Positions 18,946 through 33,068 of a stretch of DNA of 64,000 nt are shown piece by piece (the first letter of the stretch is position 1; each line of letters begins with the position of its first letter). Location of the stretch: positions 1 through 64,000 of the forward strand of contig JAGRGP010000075.1 of the NCBI GenBank assembly GCA_020445415.1, written 5' to 3'. The notes under the pieces are model-generated. The model searched no databases. It was not told the origin of the DNA and saw only the letters and a list, made by a program, of their open reading frames with translations. Position numbers and translations under genes: made by a program. The DNA comes from Gammaproteobacteria bacterium (GTDB lineage: Bacteria; Pseudomonadota; Gammaproteobacteria; Chromatiales; Chromatiaceae).

Positions 18946-19724
18946 GTGACAATCCAAGACTAAAACAGATCGTCGAGGCGGCATTACTCGCCGTGGGTGG
19001 ATCTATGACCCTGGATTTGTTGCAGGAATTGTTTTTGGAAGAGGAACGACCGGACAAGAATACACTTCGCGAGATCATCGACTCCCTCAAGGAAGACTAC
19101 CGTGGCAGGGGGGTGGAGCTGGTCGACGTGGGCGGAGGATACCGCGTGAATGTAAGGGCCGAATTGGCACCTTGGATATCGCGGCTATGGGAAGAAAGAC
19201 CGGTGCGTTACTCTCGGGCTATGCTGGAGACCTTGGCGTTGATTGCCTATCGACAGCCGATTACTCGGGGAGAAATCGAGGATGTCCGGGGGGTAAGCGT
19301 AAGTACCCACATTATCAAGACGATGATGGAGCGGGAGTGGATCCGGGTGGTTGGCCATCGAGACGTTCCGGGACGCCCCGCGCTGTATGCCACCACTCGG
19401 GATTTTCTCACCTATTTTGGACTTAACAGTCTAAACGATTTGCCGCCACTGCAAGAGATTCGGGATCTGGATTCAATCAACCGTGAACTCGAGCTGGATG
19501 AGCCTTCGATCAGCGCGGGAGATTCGGGCGCCTTCGGCAATATTCTTGGGCTGTCGGGGCAGATGGAAGCGGGTATTGCTGATACCCCGGCCGATTCCCA
19601 CCTGCCCGATGACAGGAGTGCGGCTGCTCCGGTCTCCCCCGAGGGGTCAGGCATCTCGAAGGCCAGTTTTGTGGATGGATTGGAACCGCCGGTGGATCAG
19701 TCAAAGGACCGCGAAGATGGCTAG
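18942..19724 (+). CDS. scpB: Segregation and condensation protein B
   Basis: A 260-residue ScpB with two winged-helix domains. Family motifs [19 protein letters not shown] and [17 protein letters not shown] are present. It partners ScpA in chromosome condensation. The ATGA overlap with scpA implies coupled translation. The last 80 residues are acidic, low-complexity and poorly conserved, and overlap the start of rluB by eight bases. Confidence 0.94.
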   Translation: MSDNPRLKQIVEAALLAVGGSMTLDLLQELFLEEERPDKNTLREIIDSLKEDYRGRGVELVDVGGGYRVNVRAELAPWISRLWEERPVRYSRAMLETLALIAYRQPITRGEIEDVRGVSVSTHIIKTMMEREWIRVVGHRDVPGRPALYATTRDFLTYFGLNSLNDLPPLQEIRDLDSINRELELDEPSISAGDSGAFGNILGLSGQMEAGIADTPADSHLPDDRSAAAPVSPEGSGISKASFVDGLEPPVDQSKDREDG

Positions 19725-20568
19725 AATGGCCCCGGCTGACGGCGAAAGGATCCAGAAAGTCTTGGCGAATTCGGGTTTGGGCTCCCGGCGCGAGATCGAG
19801 CAAAAGATTGCCAACGGTGAAGTACTGGTCAACGGCAAAGTAGCACGGCTTGGTGATCGGATAACTCCTGAAGATAAGGTGATTTTCGGCAAGCGTCCCA
19901 TCAGTGCCAGACGCTTGGGAAAACAGCCGTTTAGGACAATTGCTTACAACAAACCCGAGGGTATGCTGGTAACACGCACCGATCCTCAGGGTCGGCCGAC
20001 CGTTTTTTCCCAACTTCCCAAGTTAGAAAGCGGTCGCTGGATTGCGGTGGGCCGCCTGGACATGAACACATCAGGTCTCTTGCTATTTACCACGGATGGT
20101 GAACTAGCCAACCGATTAATGCACCCGTCCGGGCAGATCGAGCGTGAGTATGCGGTTCGAGTACTGGGAGAGGTCACGGAAGAGCGGGTGCTCAAGTTAG
20201 TCAACGGCGTGGAGCTGGACGATGGCCCGGCACGGTTTGAAGATGTGGTCGAGTCGGGGGGGCAGGGAGCCAATCGCTGGTTTCACGTCGTGGTTATGGA
20301 AGGCCGAAACCGGGAAGTGCGGCGCCTCTGGGAATCGGTGGGACTCAAGGTAAATCGGCTCAAGCGGGTGAGATTTGGCCCGGTCATGCTGGAGAGTCGA
20401 TTGCCGGCCGGGAAGTACCGCGAGCTGCTCCCTCAGGAGTTGAAGTCGCTGCTGGAGTTGGCTGGGCTGCGACGTAATTTGTCGGAGTGCCGGTTAAAGC
20501 ATTCCGCGTCGGCCAAGAACACTGAGGCGATGAGAAATCGGAGGCGGGCCAAGCGGCCGCACCGATGA
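19717..20568 (+). CDS. rluB: 23S rRNA pseudouridine(2605) synthase RluB
   Basis: A 283-residue RsuA-family synthase that modifies helix 90 of 23S rRNA. An S4 RNA-binding domain ([19 protein letters not shown]) is followed by the catalytic domain with Asp in [15 protein letters not shown]. The C-terminal tail is basic and rich in Arg/Lys. AAAGGA precedes the ATG at 19717, which overlaps the end of scpB. The scpA-scpB-rluB order is typical. Confidence 0.93.
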   Translation: MARMAPADGERIQKVLANSGLGSRREIEQKIANGEVLVNGKVARLGDRITPEDKVIFGKRPISARRLGKQPFRTIAYNKPEGMLVTRTDPQGRPTVFSQLPKLESGRWIAVGRLDMNTSGLLLFTTDGELANRLMHPSGQIEREYAVRVLGEVTEERVLKLVNGVELDDGPARFEDVVESGGQGANRWFHVVVMEGRNREVRRLWESVGLKVNRLKRVRFGPVMLESRLPAGKYRELLPQELKSLLELAGLRRNLSECRLKHSASAKNTEAMRNRRRAKRPHR

Positions 20569-20577
20569 GCGGGTGGG

Positions 20578-21264
20578 ATGCGATTAGGCGGCGAGGCGAT
20601 TAGGCGGGCATTTCTGGATATGCGTAGCCGCTACGGCCCCCAGTCCTGGTGGCCGGCGGAGACCCGACTCGAAGTATTGGTGGGTGCGGTTCTTACCCAA
20701 GGCACTCGTTGGCGTAACGTAGAACTGGCGATCTCCCGGCTGCGCGCCGCGGACGTCATGTCGCTTGACGGATTGATGGCGTTGCCTTTGGACTGCTTGG
20801 CTGAATTGATACGGCCTTCCGGTTACTTCAATGTCAAGGCACGCCGGCTAGCTAATCTCTGCAAATTTATTCAACAACGAAACGGAGAGGCGGGACTGGA
20901 GGCATTGGATACCCCAGCGCTGCGGCGCGCCCTATTGAGCGTCAACGGAATTGGTCCGGAAACAGCCGACGATATCCTGTTGTATGCCTTCGAGCGGCCG
21001 GTATTCGTCGTCGATAATTACACCCGGCGGCTTTTTCGCCGCCTGGGATGGATAGTGGGAGACGAGCCCTATGACGATTTAAGGGGCGCCGTTGAGCTGG
21101 CGGTTGGCGGAGATACGGCTTTGTTCAATGAACTCCATGCACTCGTGGTATTCCATGGAAAGCATGTTTGCCGACCGAATCCTCGCTGCCAGGGATGTTG
21201 CCTAGCAAGCCGTTGCCCCGGCAGAGGAGATGGGCGGAATAGTCTTTCTTCCGGCCGCACGTAG
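20578..21264 (+). CDS. Endonuclease III-like DNA glycosylase (HhH-GPD, 4Fe-4S)
   Basis: A 228-residue HhH-GPD protein of the COG2231 type. The helix-hairpin-helix reads LLSVNGIGPETADDILLYA and the catalytic Asp sits in FVVDNYTRRLFRR. The place of the catalytic Lys in Nth is taken by Glu (GIGPETA), so it is probably a monofunctional glycosylase. A C-terminal cluster CRPNPRCQGCCLASRC binds 4Fe-4S. Related proteins remove damaged or alkylated bases; the substrate is not clear. It follows rluB by nine bases. Confidence 0.85.
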   Translation: MRLGGEAIRRAFLDMRSRYGPQSWWPAETRLEVLVGAVLTQGTRWRNVELAISRLRAADVMSLDGLMALPLDCLAELIRPSGYFNVKARRLANLCKFIQQRNGEAGLEALDTPALRRALLSVNGIGPETADDILLYAFERPVFVVDNYTRRLFRRLGWIVGDEPYDDLRGAVELAVGGDTALFNELHALVVFHGKHVCRPNPRCQGCCLASRCPGRGDGRNSLSSGRT

Positions 21265-21267
21265 CCA

Positions 21268-21304
21268 TAAAAAAGCCTGCCGTAACAACATTGCCAGGCA
21301 GGCC
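21268..21304 (-). terminator. Rho-independent terminator of the cold-shock gene
   Basis: On the minus strand, GCCTGCC (21303-21297) pairs with GGCAGGC (21281-21275) around a 15-base loop and is followed by a run of T's (21274-21268). It lies 26 bases downstream of the csp stop and also sits at the end of the convergent glycosylase gene. Confidence 0.8.
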
Positions 21305-21329
21305 GTTATGGTAAGTTGTCAGTGCGCGA

Positions 21330-21548
21330 TCAGTTAGAGCGTTCTGACGCGGCTTGAAGATTGGATGCGTGAAGTCCCTTAGGTCCTTCTTCAAGTTCGA
21401 ACTCTACTCTTTGGCCCTCCTTCAGCGTTTTATACCCCTCCATACTGATCGCCGAAAAATGAATGAAGATATCTTGCTCTCCCTCATCGGGTGTTACAAA
21501 CCCATACCCCTTGGCATTGTTGAACCACTTAACTACACCGGTAGCCAT
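21330..21548 (-). CDS. Cold-shock domain protein (CspA family)
   Basis: A 72-residue single cold-shock domain. The RNA-binding motifs RNP1-like KGYGFVTPD and RNP2-like DIFIHFSAI are intact, with the family start [14 protein letters not shown]. It binds single-stranded RNA/DNA as a chaperone. A long leader of about 165 bases lies between the promoter at 21720 and the ATG. A ribosome site (GGAGGAG) sits eight bases before the start. Which CspA paralogue it is cannot be told. Confidence 0.95.
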   Translation of the reverse strand: MATGVVKWFNNAKGYGFVTPDEGEQDIFIHFSAISMEGYKTLKEGQRVEFELEEGPKGLHASNLQAASERSN

Positions 21549-21719
21549 TTTGCTAACTCCTCCTAACTTCTAAGAAATACAGAGATTGTTTCGGTAACTT
21601 CGATTGAGAAGGGACATTATTTATTTTTGGGTGTCCCGTTCATCCCGGTTACCGATATATGGAGATCGCCCCTCGCGAACCACTTGTCGATACGGCCTGG
21701 CATCCCCATATGCCATTAA

Positions 21720-21747
21720 AGTATAGCTATCCCAGTCAAATGGTCAA
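21720..21747 (-). promoter_or_regulatory. Sigma-70 promoter of the cold-shock gene
   Basis: On the minus strand TTGACC (21747-21742) and TATACT (21725-21720) are separated by 16 bases, a near-consensus pair. Transcription would start near 21713, giving a leader of about 165 bases before the ATG at 21548. CspA-family mRNAs in E. coli have leaders of similar length that control stability and translation with temperature; that this leader does so is inferred. Confidence 0.6.
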
Positions 21748-21922
21748 ATATTGGTCAATACCTTTATCCATTTCCCGATCCGGGCGGGCGGATAAGGTCG
21801 TGCGGTTTGAGGGCTAGGGTTTTTTGATAGATATTCCGATAAATTATGAACTGCCGGTCATCTTTCCCAGGGGGTTGATTCCCGGATGCGCACCACCGGG
21901 TTTTTCCGCTAGAATCTCGACT

Positions 21923-22243
21923 ATGACAGAGCGAAAAGACAACGATTCGGGTAACGATCTCGCCCTCCAGGAAGCGAACCCGAAGCTCAAGCATCCACCT
22001 ATGTACAAGGTGATGTTATTGAATGATGATTACACTCCCATGGAGTTCGTAGTGCATGTGTTAGAGTCGTTTTTTCGTATGGATCGGGAAAAAGCCACCC
22101 GGATTATGCTGCACGTGCACACGCGGGGGGTTGGGGTTTGCGGGGTGTTTACCCGGGAGATCGCGGAAACCAAGGTAACGCAAGTCAACGAATATGCGAG
22201 AAGTTGCCAGCACCCGTTGTTGTGCACAATGGAGGAGGCATGA
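21923..22243 (+). CDS. clpS: ATP-dependent Clp protease adaptor ClpS
   Basis: A 106-residue adaptor that delivers N-degron substrates to ClpAP. The family core [18 protein letters not shown] and [17 protein letters not shown] are intact, including the Asp-Asp pair that binds the N-terminal residue. The ATG at 21923 is chosen because the 33 upstream residues are not ClpS-like. It precedes clpA. The bpt and aat genes farther on make N-degrons for this adaptor. Confidence 0.95.
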   Translation: MTERKDNDSGNDLALQEANPKLKHPPMYKVMLLNDDYTPMEFVVHVLESFFRMDREKATRIMLHVHTRGVGVCGVFTREIAETKVTQVNEYARSCQHPLLCTMEEA

Positions 22244-22326
22244 ACGGAATTGGGTTTTTTGGGTCAACTTATCCATACTCATGGCAACACTTTATCCGAA
22301 CACTACCTCAGCAGGCTTAACCGAAG

Positions 22327-24597
22327 ATGTCCATGTTGAACAAAGAGCTTGAGCTTACCCTTAACCAGGCATTCAACCAGGCCAGGGAACGGCATCATGA
22401 GTTCATGACGGTCGAGCATCTTTTGCTGGCCTTGCTGGATAACAGCATGGCAGCCAGAGTGTTGCGTGCCTGTGGGGCCGATACCGAGGTCTTGAGACGG
22501 AACATCGGCCGCTTTATTGACGAGAACACGCCGTTGCTGCCACCCGATTCCGACCGCGAGACCCAACCTACATTGGGTTTTCAAAGGGTGTTGCAGCGAG
22601 CAGTATTTCATGTGCAGTCGGCCGGGTACAGTGAAGTAACCGGTGCCAACGTGTTGGTGGCTATCTTCGGGGAACAGGAATCCCAAGCGGTCTTTTTGCT
22701 AAATCAGCAAGATATCACCCGGCTGGATATCGTCAATTTCATCTCCCATGGAATTTCGAAGGTTCACGGGGAGCCAGAGGAGCAGTCGCCCGAAGAGCCC
22801 ATTCAAAATGAAACTGTCGAGGAGGGAGGAGGGACCGCCAAGAACCCTCTGGAGCTTTTTGCTGCCAATCTCAACATGTTGGCGCGCCAAGGAAAGATCG
22901 ATCCACTTATCGGCCGCGCCGATGAGATCGAGCGGACCATTCAGATACTCTGTAGACGGCGGAAAAACAATCCGTTACTGGTGGGTGAAGCGGGGGTGGG
23001 AAAGACCGCGATTGCCGAGGGCTTGGCAAAGCAGATAGTCGATGGCGAGGTGCCCGAAGTACTTGCGCGATGCACGATTTACGCCTTGGATCTAGGGGGA
23101 CTAGTGGCGGGAACCAAGTATCGTGGTGACTTCGAGAAACGCCTGAAAGGCGTACTTGCGCAGCTTAAAAAGCAGCCGGAGTCCATCCTGTTCATCGATG
23201 AAATCCATACGATTATTGGGGCGGGAGCGGCCTCAGGCGGGGCAATGGATGCATCTAATCTGATCAAGCCGGTATTGGCGTCTGGAGAATTGCGTTGTAT
23301 TGGCTCCACAACCTATCAGGAGTTCAGAGGCATCTTTGAAAAAGATCGGGCTCTGGCCAGACGTTTCCAGAAAATCGACATCTCCGAACCCTCGGTCGAA
23401 GAAACCGTAGAGATCCTCCAGGGCTTGAAGAGCCGCTTCGAGGATCATCACCAGGTACGTTATGCAAAGAGGGCATTGCGCGCGGCGGCTGAGCTATCTG
23501 CGCGTTACATCAATGATCGGCACCTTCCCGATAAGGCGATAGACGTGATCGATGAAGCGGGAGCCAGCATTCATCTGCTACCACCTTCTCGACGCAAGAA
23601 GCTGATCACCCCAACGGACATCGAGAATATCGTCGCGAAAATGGCGCGGATTCCAACCAAGAGTGTCTCCGTTTCCGACACCGAGACGCTGAAAAAACTC
23701 GATAGAGACCTCAAGTTAGTCGTATTTGGGCAGGACGAGGCAGTCGACACTTTGGCCTCCTCGATTCGCATGAGCCGCTCTGGCCTGGGTAAGGAACAGG
23801 GGCCCGTCGGTTCATTCCTGCTCGCGGGTCCTACCGGTGTGGGAAAGACGGAACTCACCCGGCAGTTAGCTATCTGTTTGGGGTTGCAACTGATCCGTTT
23901 CGATATGTCGGAATATATGGAGCGCCATACCGTGTCCCGATTGATCGGCGCACCACCGGGGTATGTCGGTTTCGATCAGGGAGGACTGCTGACAGAGGAA
24001 ATTATCAAGCACCCTCACTCGGTACTGCTTCTGGACGAGATTGAAAAGGCGCACCCGGATGTATTCAATTTGCTTCTCCAAGTGATGGACCATGGAACGC
24101 TAACCGACAATAACGGCCGTAAGGCGGACTTCCGTAATGTGATCATTATCATGACCACCAATGCGGGTGCGGCGGATATGAGCCGCTCTTCTATCGGTTT
24201 TACCACCCAGGACCACAGCACGGATGGCATGGAAGCCATCAAGCGACTTTTTGCACCCGAGTTTCGTAATCGACTCGATGCCATCGTGCAGTTCAAACCC
24301 CTGCCGATGGATGTCATTCGTCACGTCGTTGACAAGTTTATCTTCGAGCTAGAGAGCCAACTCCTCGAGAAAAAGGTTTGCTTGAGCGTTTCCGCCGAGG
24401 CTCGAGAGTGGCTGGCCAAGCACGGATATGATGAGAAGATGGGAGCTAGGCCTATGGCCCGGACCATTCAGGAGCAAATCAAGCGTCCTCTCGCGGAGGA
24501 GTTACTCTTTGGTCGGTTAAAAGATGGTGGCAACGTTGGCGTGGATGTTTCGGAGCAGGGGCTTGAGTTCGACTTCGAAGACCGCAAGGTTCACTAA
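22327..24597 (+). CDS. clpA: ATP-dependent Clp protease ATP-binding subunit ClpA
   Basis: A 756-residue AAA+ unfoldase. The N-terminal Clp_N domain occupies about residues 1-145. The first AAA module has Walker [11 protein letters not shown] and the second [10 protein letters not shown]. It lacks the long middle coiled coil of ClpB, as ClpA does. It partners ClpP and ClpS. It follows clpS by 83 bases. Confidence 0.97.
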   Translation: MSMLNKELELTLNQAFNQARERHHEFMTVEHLLLALLDNSMAARVLRACGADTEVLRRNIGRFIDENTPLLPPDSDRETQPTLGFQRVLQRAVFHVQSAGYSEVTGANVLVAIFGEQESQAVFLLNQQDITRLDIVNFISHGISKVHGEPEEQSPEEPIQNETVEEGGGTAKNPLELFAANLNMLARQGKIDPLIGRADEIERTIQILCRRRKNNPLLVGEAGVGKTAIAEGLAKQIVDGEVPEVLARCTIYALDLGGLVAGTKYRGDFEKRLKGVLAQLKKQPESILFIDEIHTIIGAGAASGGAMDASNLIKPVLASGELRCIGSTTYQEFRGIFEKDRALARRFQKIDISEPSVEETVEILQGLKSRFEDHHQVRYAKRALRAAAELSARYINDRHLPDKAIDVIDEAGASIHLLPPSRRKKLITPTDIENIVAKMARIPTKSVSVSDTETLKKLDRDLKLVVFGQDEAVDTLASSIRMSRSGLGKEQGPVGSFLLAGPTGVGKTELTRQLAICLGLQLIRFDMSEYMERHTVSRLIGAPPGYVGFDQGGLLTEEIIKHPHSVLLLDEIEKAHPDVFNLLLQVMDHGTLTDNNGRKADFRNVIIIMTTNAGAADMSRSSIGFTTQDHSTDGMEAIKRLFAPEFRNRLDAIVQFKPLPMDVIRHVVDKFIFELESQLLEKKVCLSVSAEAREWLAKHGYDEKMGARPMARTIQEQIKRPLAEELLFGRLKDGGNVGVDVSEQGLEFDFEDRKVH

Positions 24598-24621
24598 CAT
24601 CGGGTCCGAGGCGGCACCGAG

Positions 24622-24840
24622 TCAACGTGCGCGGTAGGTAATACGCCCTTTGCTCAAATCATAAGGGGTCAGCTGGACTGTCACCTTGTCCCCAGTCAGA
24701 ATACGGATGTAGTGCTTACGCATTTTGCCGGAGATGTGAGCGGTTACCACATGCCCGTTTTCCAACTGCACGCGGAACATGGTGTTGGGGAGGGTTTCGA
24801 TCACCGTTCCCTCCATTTCGATGAAATCTTCTTTGGCCAT
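24622..24840 (-). CDS. infA: Translation initiation factor IF-1
   Basis: A 72-residue S1-like OB-fold protein of standard length with the signature [20 protein letters not shown] and [18 protein letters not shown]. It blocks the ribosomal A site during initiation. It is convergent with clpA, with 24 bases between them. CAGGAAAC precedes the ATG. Confidence 0.97.
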   Translation of the reverse strand: MAKEDFIEMEGTVIETLPNTMFRVQLENGHVVTAHISGKMRKHYIRILTGDKVTVQLTPYDLSKGRITYRAR

Positions 24841-24916
24841 TCGGTTTCCTGTAACTCGGCGTTATGGACCGGCCTTCAGATGCTAGATCCATACATACGC
24901 CAGACTTAAGCGGGCC

Positions 24917-24944
24917 ATTATCTCTAAAACGCTTGGGAAGGCAA
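24917..24944 (-). promoter_or_regulatory. Putative sigma-70 promoter of infA
   Basis: On the minus strand TTGCCT (24944-24939) and GATAAT (24922-24917) lie 16 bases apart, about 75 bases upstream of the infA ATG. The match is fair, and no other good pair is seen closer. Confidence 0.45.
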
Positions 24945-27610
<2,666 letters not shown>

Positions 27611-27669
27611 GCGATTGACTACCCTTGATCTAACCCGGTTGTCTCTAGGATAGAGCGAGTCAACCCCGT

Positions 27670-27722
27670 GTTCCCCAGAGGAGTCGTCGGCAGGGATGCC
27701 CGTCCCCGGGGGAACTATTTTT
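27670..27722. terminator. Possible bidirectional terminator between icd and bpt
   Basis: GTTCCCC (27670-27676) can pair with GGGGAAC (27709-27715), and an inner GGGATGCCC-like pairing may shorten the loop. TATTTTT follows on the plus strand. It sits between the convergent icd and bpt genes. The loop is long, so the call is tentative. Confidence 0.4.
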
Positions 27723-27727
27723 CCTGG

Positions 27728-28480
27728 TCAAAGGTTATCGGTGATCGGCACAGGCGATTGGGCGCTTAACCATGCGTCATCGTGCCAATACCAGGTATTG
27801 GATGCATAATCGAATGCCTGTAAGGGACGGTAATTCCGCTTATAGTCCATTTTCTTACTTCCAGGTACGAGAAAACCCAGGTATAGCCATTTCAGACCAA
27901 GCCGCCGGGTCTCTAAAATCTGCCAGAGGATGGCATACGCTCCTGGACTGGCGGCGCTCTCTCTGGGATCGAAGTAGGTATATACGGAGGATAGGCCCTG
28001 GGTAAGCGGGTCTACCACCGCTACCATGGACAACATCTCCGCTCGGCGAAATTCAACAAACCAGCTCTCGCCCCAGCTACAACGAAGAAAATCCATGTAC
28101 TGACCTGGATTCATGCCAACCATGTCGCCTTCTGCATGCCGGGTCTCTAGATAGTGGGAAAATAGCCTGAAGTGCTCTTTATCGTACCGGGGCCTGCCAA
28201 TAGTTACTTGGGTATCTCGCCATTTTTTTAATATTCGCCGGTGAATGCGCCGCGGCTGGAACAACGCCACCGGTATACGCACCGGAATACAGCGCCGGCA
28301 GGAGTTACACTCGGGGCGGTATACCATGCTCCCGCTGCGGCGGTACCCCTGATCGACCAGTGCGCTATAGATCACCTGGTCCATGGGAGCAAGCGGGTCG
28401 ACCACGAGGGTTTGCGCCGTCTTACCAGTCAGGTAGGCGCAGGCATGGTCAGGAGAGCGGTAGAGTTGGAACTCGTGCAT
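27728..28480 (-). CDS. bpt: Aspartate/glutamate leucyltransferase Bpt
   Basis: A 250-residue transferase that adds leucine to N-terminal Asp or Glu and so creates N-degrons for ClpS-ClpAP. The N-terminal cysteine cluster CNSCRRCIPVRI and the C-terminal LYLGFLVPGSKKMDYK segment are typical. The ATG at 28480 is used because the 54 residues before it overlap aat and do not match the family. It is downstream of aat on the same strand with 55 bases between them. Confidence 0.93.
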   Translation of the reverse strand: MHEFQLYRSPDHACAYLTGKTAQTLVVDPLAPMDQVIYSALVDQGYRRSGSMVYRPECNSCRRCIPVRIPVALFQPRRIHRRILKKWRDTQVTIGRPRYDKEHFRLFSHYLETRHAEGDMVGMNPGQYMDFLRCSWGESWFVEFRRAEMLSMVAVVDPLTQGLSSVYTYFDPRESAASPGAYAILWQILETRRLGLKWLYLGFLVPGSKKMDYKRNYRPLQAFDYASNTWYWHDDAWLSAQSPVPITDNL

Positions 28481-28535
28481 TTCACAGGGGTAGATGTTGG
28501 TGGTTAGCTTCTGGCCTGGTCTGCTATGCGGTATG

Positions 28536-29243
28536 TCATGGCGCTCTGGCGGTCTTGCCTTGCCAACTTCCGGGTATGCCGGGTTGCCTGACCCCTTGCG
28601 CGACCTCCCAACAAAAGCTCTCCCGATCCAAAGGTTCGGCACCCATCGAGACCAGGTGGTCGGTATGGACTTGGCAGTCTATCAGGCGGAATTCAGCATC
28701 AGACAGAAACCGGGCAAGATGAACCAATGCAACTTTGGAAGCGTTTGGTACACGACTGAACATGGATTCACCATAAAACACCTGACCGATAGCCACACCA
28801 TACAATCCACCAACCAGCCTTCCCTCCAACCAAACCTCCACCGAGTGCCCAAAGCCTTGCCGGTGGAGTTCGGTGTAGGCCGATTTCATCTCCGTGGTAA
28901 TCCAGGTTCCCTCCTGGCCCAAGCGAGGTTCAGAGCATGCGGATATAACCCGACTGAAGCTATTGTCGAAGGAGACTTCGAACGGCTGCCGCTTCATCGC
29001 TTTCTTTAGGCTACGGGAAACTCTTATGCGTTTTGGAAACAGCACCAACCGTGGATCCGGGCTCCACCAAAGGATAGGTTGATCAACGGAATACCAGGGA
29101 AATATCCCCGCTCGATAGGCATTGAGCAGGCGATTGAGGCTCAGGTCGCCACCTATTGCCAGTAGGCCATTCGGCTCTGACTCCGCCCGTTCTACTGGCG
29201 GAAAGGGGGCATCTGAAAGTCTCGAGTCCAGCACATAAATCAT
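28536..29243 (-). CDS. aat: Leucyl/phenylalanyl-tRNA--protein transferase
   Basis: A 235-residue enzyme that transfers Leu or Phe to N-terminal Lys/Arg. Family motifs GIFPWYSVDQPILWWSPDPR and YGVAIGQVFYGESMFS are present. Together with bpt, clpS and clpA it completes the bacterial N-degron pathway inside this window. It is probably transcribed with bpt. Confidence 0.95.
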   Translation of the reverse strand: MIYVLDSRLSDAPFPPVERAESEPNGLLAIGGDLSLNRLLNAYRAGIFPWYSVDQPILWWSPDPRLVLFPKRIRVSRSLKKAMKRQPFEVSFDNSFSRVISACSEPRLGQEGTWITTEMKSAYTELHRQGFGHSVEVWLEGRLVGGLYGVAIGQVFYGESMFSRVPNASKVALVHLARFLSDAEFRLIDCQVHTDHLVSMGAEPLDRESFCWEVAQGVRQPGIPGSWQGKTARAP

Positions 29244-29407
29244 GGCTGTTGGTCTTGGTTGCGGGTTTATTTCGGCAACGAATAGTCAAGGCACAGGACG
29301 CCATGGATAAATTTGGGTCCACTTGCCGGATACCCCTTCAGGCGCCTGCAGATTTCCCCGAATTATAACCTGGCTCCCAAAGGTTGCCAGTACTGGGCGC
29401 TTGATTT

Positions 29408-30370
<963 letters not shown>

Positions 30371-30582
30371 TCACTCCAGTGGGGTCGCCGGTCAGGGCTG
30401 CCTTGAGGCGAGCGGATTTGGATGCTGGCGACGCTAAGTTGATGACTAAGCCTCGAGGTAGAATTTGGCTTCAAGTATCCAAGGACAGTAGCGCGAGACG
30501 GGGAGCAAATTCTGCATTAACGCGAGATCTTCCCTGAAACGATAACAGTAACAAATCCGAATATTACTGAATGTTGACTTGC

Positions 30583-30598
30583 CGGTAAAGATTTACCG
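30583..30598. repeat. Inverted repeat CGGTAAA-GA-TTTACCG
   Basis: A perfect 7-base palindrome with a two-base centre (30583-30589 and 30592-30598) in the AT-rich trxB-ftsK region. The form suits an operator for a dimeric regulator. No terminator-like T-run follows. I do not recognise the binding protein. Confidence 0.5.
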
Positions 30599-30630
30599 TT
30601 TCCCGGCCGGTCCCAATATATTTTACTAAA

Positions 30631-30652
30631 TTAGACGAAAGAATATGTCTAA
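30631..30652. repeat. Inverted repeat TTAGAC-N10-GTCTAA
   Basis: Perfect 6-base arms at 30631-30636 and 30647-30652 with a 10-base AT-rich centre, between trxB and ftsK. It may be a regulator site near the ftsK promoter. The arms are short, so chance cannot be excluded. Confidence 0.4.
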
Positions 30653-30804
30653 CTATATAATTATAAAAATTATTTAAAACACTAGGTTATTGTTTTGTTG
30701 TATCTGTATAGTGGCGTCGGATACGCTCGGGCGACAGGAGATCCGAGAGTGACGAGCCCCAATTGTTTTTGGCACCGGGCAGTAAGGATCAAAGGGTATT
30801 GGGT

Positions 30805-33063
30805 ATGCATGTGGGACGCCGGTTAAGAGAAGGGGCGCTGCTTTTGCTGTTGGCGGTGGCAGCCTATTTTCTGCTTTCCTTGGCCAACTATTCACCGGAG
30901 GATCCAGGATGGTCCTATACCGGGTCGCGGGATCACATCGAAAATGCCGGCGGACCCTTGGGTGCCTGGTTCGCGGATGTCTTACTTACCCTGTTTGGCC
31001 TACTCGCTTATCTTTTCCCCATCATGATTGCCTGGAGTGGTTGGCTGCTATTCAAGGAGCGAAACCCAGATGACAGTGTCAATGTGCATCTATTTGCCCT
31101 GCGCTGGAGCGGTTTCTTGGTGACGCTGGCGGCCGGGAGCGCCCTTGCTTCGTTGCATCTCACGGGAGTTCAGATTGATCTCCCGGGCCAGGGTGGAGGT
31201 ATTCTGGGAACCTACATTCAAGAGACCTTGGTCTCGATGTTTAGTTTTGCTGGCAGCACCTTACTGCTGCTGGCAGTCTTTTTCAGTGGATTCACCCTCT
31301 TTTCCGGCATCTCTTGGTTGTTGGTTATGGATCGTATCGGTGCCGGAGTGCTGTACGGGTTCCGCTTCGTGGTGGAGTCCCGCGACCGCTGGCTGGATGC
31401 CCGCAAATCCCGTGAGGCCAAGCGCCAGAGAACCGAGGTGTTTCAGTTAGAGAAAAAACGAATGGATGCGCGTCCACCGCCACGGATTGAACCCTCTCTC
31501 AAGATTCCGAAAGTCAGTGCCAGAGTAGAGAAAGAGAAACAAGTGCCCATGTTTCAGACAGCAGCGGAAGGCGACTTGCCACCTTTGGCACTGCTCGACC
31601 CTGCGCAACATGGCGGGCGAGGGTTCTCCAGCCAAGAGTTGGAGGCTATGTCGCGCTTGGTTGAGTTGAAACTCAGGGATTTCAGCGTTGAGGCCGAGGT
31701 GGTGGAGGTGCATCCCGGTCCTGTTATTACCCTGTTTGAACTGCAGCTCGCTCCCGGCACCAAGGCGAGTAAGATCACCAATCTTTCCAAGGATCTCGCC
31801 AGAGCGCTTTCCACCACTAGTGTCAGGGTGGTTGAGGTTATTCCTGGTAAATCGGTAATCGGGTTGGAGATTCCCCACGAGAATCGGGAGATGGTCTACC
31901 TTAGCGAAGTGTTGCAATCCGAGGTATATGACCTGGCTAAATCCCCGCTAACCCTGGCCCTTGGCAAGGATATCGCCGGTCATCCCGTGGTTGCAGACTT
32001 GGCAAAGATGCCCCATGTCCTGGTTGCGGGTACCACGGGTTCGGGTAAGTCGGTGGCTATCAATGCCATGATTCTGAGCCTGTTGTACAAATCCTCACCG
32101 CAACAGGTTAGGTTGATCATGGTTGACCCCAAGATGCTCGAACTATCGGTCTATGAGGGTATCCCTCACCTCCTCACGCCAGTAGTAACCGACATGAAGG
32201 AGGCGGCCAACGCGTTGCGTTGGTGTGTGGTCGAGATGGATCGCCGCTACCGGCTGATGGCATCCTTGGGTGTGCGCAACATCGTGGGATTCAATAAAAA
32301 GGTAACCGGGGCGGAAAAGAAGGGAACTCCCATTTCCGATCCATTGTTTCAACCCGATCCGCTGGGTGAAATCACCGAGGCCCCGCACCTAAGCTCCCTG
32401 CCTTACATCGTCATTATTATCGATGAGCTGGCCGATATGATGATGGTAGTGGGAAAAAAGGTCGAGGAGTTGATTGCCCGGCTGGCGCAAAAGGCGAGGG
32501 CGGCCGGTATCCATCTGTTGCTGGCTACTCAACGTCCTTCGGTGGACGTTATCACGGGCTTGATCAAGGCCAACATCCCGACCCGTATCGCCTTTCAGGT
32601 CTCGTCACGGATCGATTCACGCACCATTCTCGATCAAATGGGCGCGGAGCACTTATTGGGTAACGGTGACATGCTCTATATGCCCCCGGGCAACAGCATT
32701 CCCCAGCGGCTGCACGGCGCCTTCGTAGATGACAATGAGGTACACCGGGTGGTAGCTCATTTGAAGCAGATGGGGGAACCGGACTATATCGAGGCGATAC
32801 TCAAGGAACCAACGGAGTCCATGCCCGGTCTATTCGGTGAGAATGGCGATAACGTTGAGGATGCGGATCCGTTGTACGATGAGGCGGTGCGGATCGTAAC
32901 GGAGAGCCGGAGAGCCTCCATTTCCGGCGTGCAGCGGCGCCTTAAAATTGGATACAACCGTGCCGCCAGGTTGATCGAGGAGATGGAACGGACGGGTATA
33001 GTTTCCCCGGCGGAGCCCAATGGAAACCGCGAAGTGTTGGCTCCGCCTCCGCCGGAGATTTAG
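30805..33063 (+). CDS. ftsK: DNA translocase FtsK
   Basis: A septal DNA pump that moves chromosome termini and triggers XerCD recombination. Four to five N-terminal membrane helices are followed by a short linker (about residues 200-260). The motor has Walker [15 protein letters not shown] and Walker [14 protein letters not shown]. The C-terminal winged-helix gamma domain is present ([19 protein letters not shown]). The ATG at 30805 has AAAGGG eight bases upstream. A TTG at 30763 would add 14 residues and is the alternative. Confidence 0.95.
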   Translation: MHVGRRLREGALLLLLAVAAYFLLSLANYSPEDPGWSYTGSRDHIENAGGPLGAWFADVLLTLFGLLAYLFPIMIAWSGWLLFKERNPDDSVNVHLFALRWSGFLVTLAAGSALASLHLTGVQIDLPGQGGGILGTYIQETLVSMFSFAGSTLLLLAVFFSGFTLFSGISWLLVMDRIGAGVLYGFRFVVESRDRWLDARKSREAKRQRTEVFQLEKKRMDARPPPRIEPSLKIPKVSARVEKEKQVPMFQTAAEGDLPPLALLDPAQHGGRGFSSQELEAMSRLVELKLRDFSVEAEVVEVHPGPVITLFELQLAPGTKASKITNLSKDLARALSTTSVRVVEVIPGKSVIGLEIPHENREMVYLSEVLQSEVYDLAKSPLTLALGKDIAGHPVVADLAKMPHVLVAGTTGSGKSVAINAMILSLLYKSSPQQVRLIMVDPKMLELSVYEGIPHLLTPVVTDMKEAANALRWCVVEMDRRYRLMASLGVRNIVGFNKKVTGAEKKGTPISDPLFQPDPLGEITEAPHLSSLPYIVIIIDELADMMMVVGKKVEELIARLAQKARAAGIHLLLATQRPSVDVITGLIKANIPTRIAFQVSSRIDSRTILDQMGAEHLLGNGDMLYMPPGNSIPQRLHGAFVDDNEVHRVVAHLKQMGEPDYIEAILKEPTESMPGLFGENGDNVEDADPLYDEAVRIVTESRRASISGVQRRLKIGYNRAARLIEEMERTGIVSPAEPNGNREVLAPPPPEI

Positions 33064-33068
33064 CGGTG

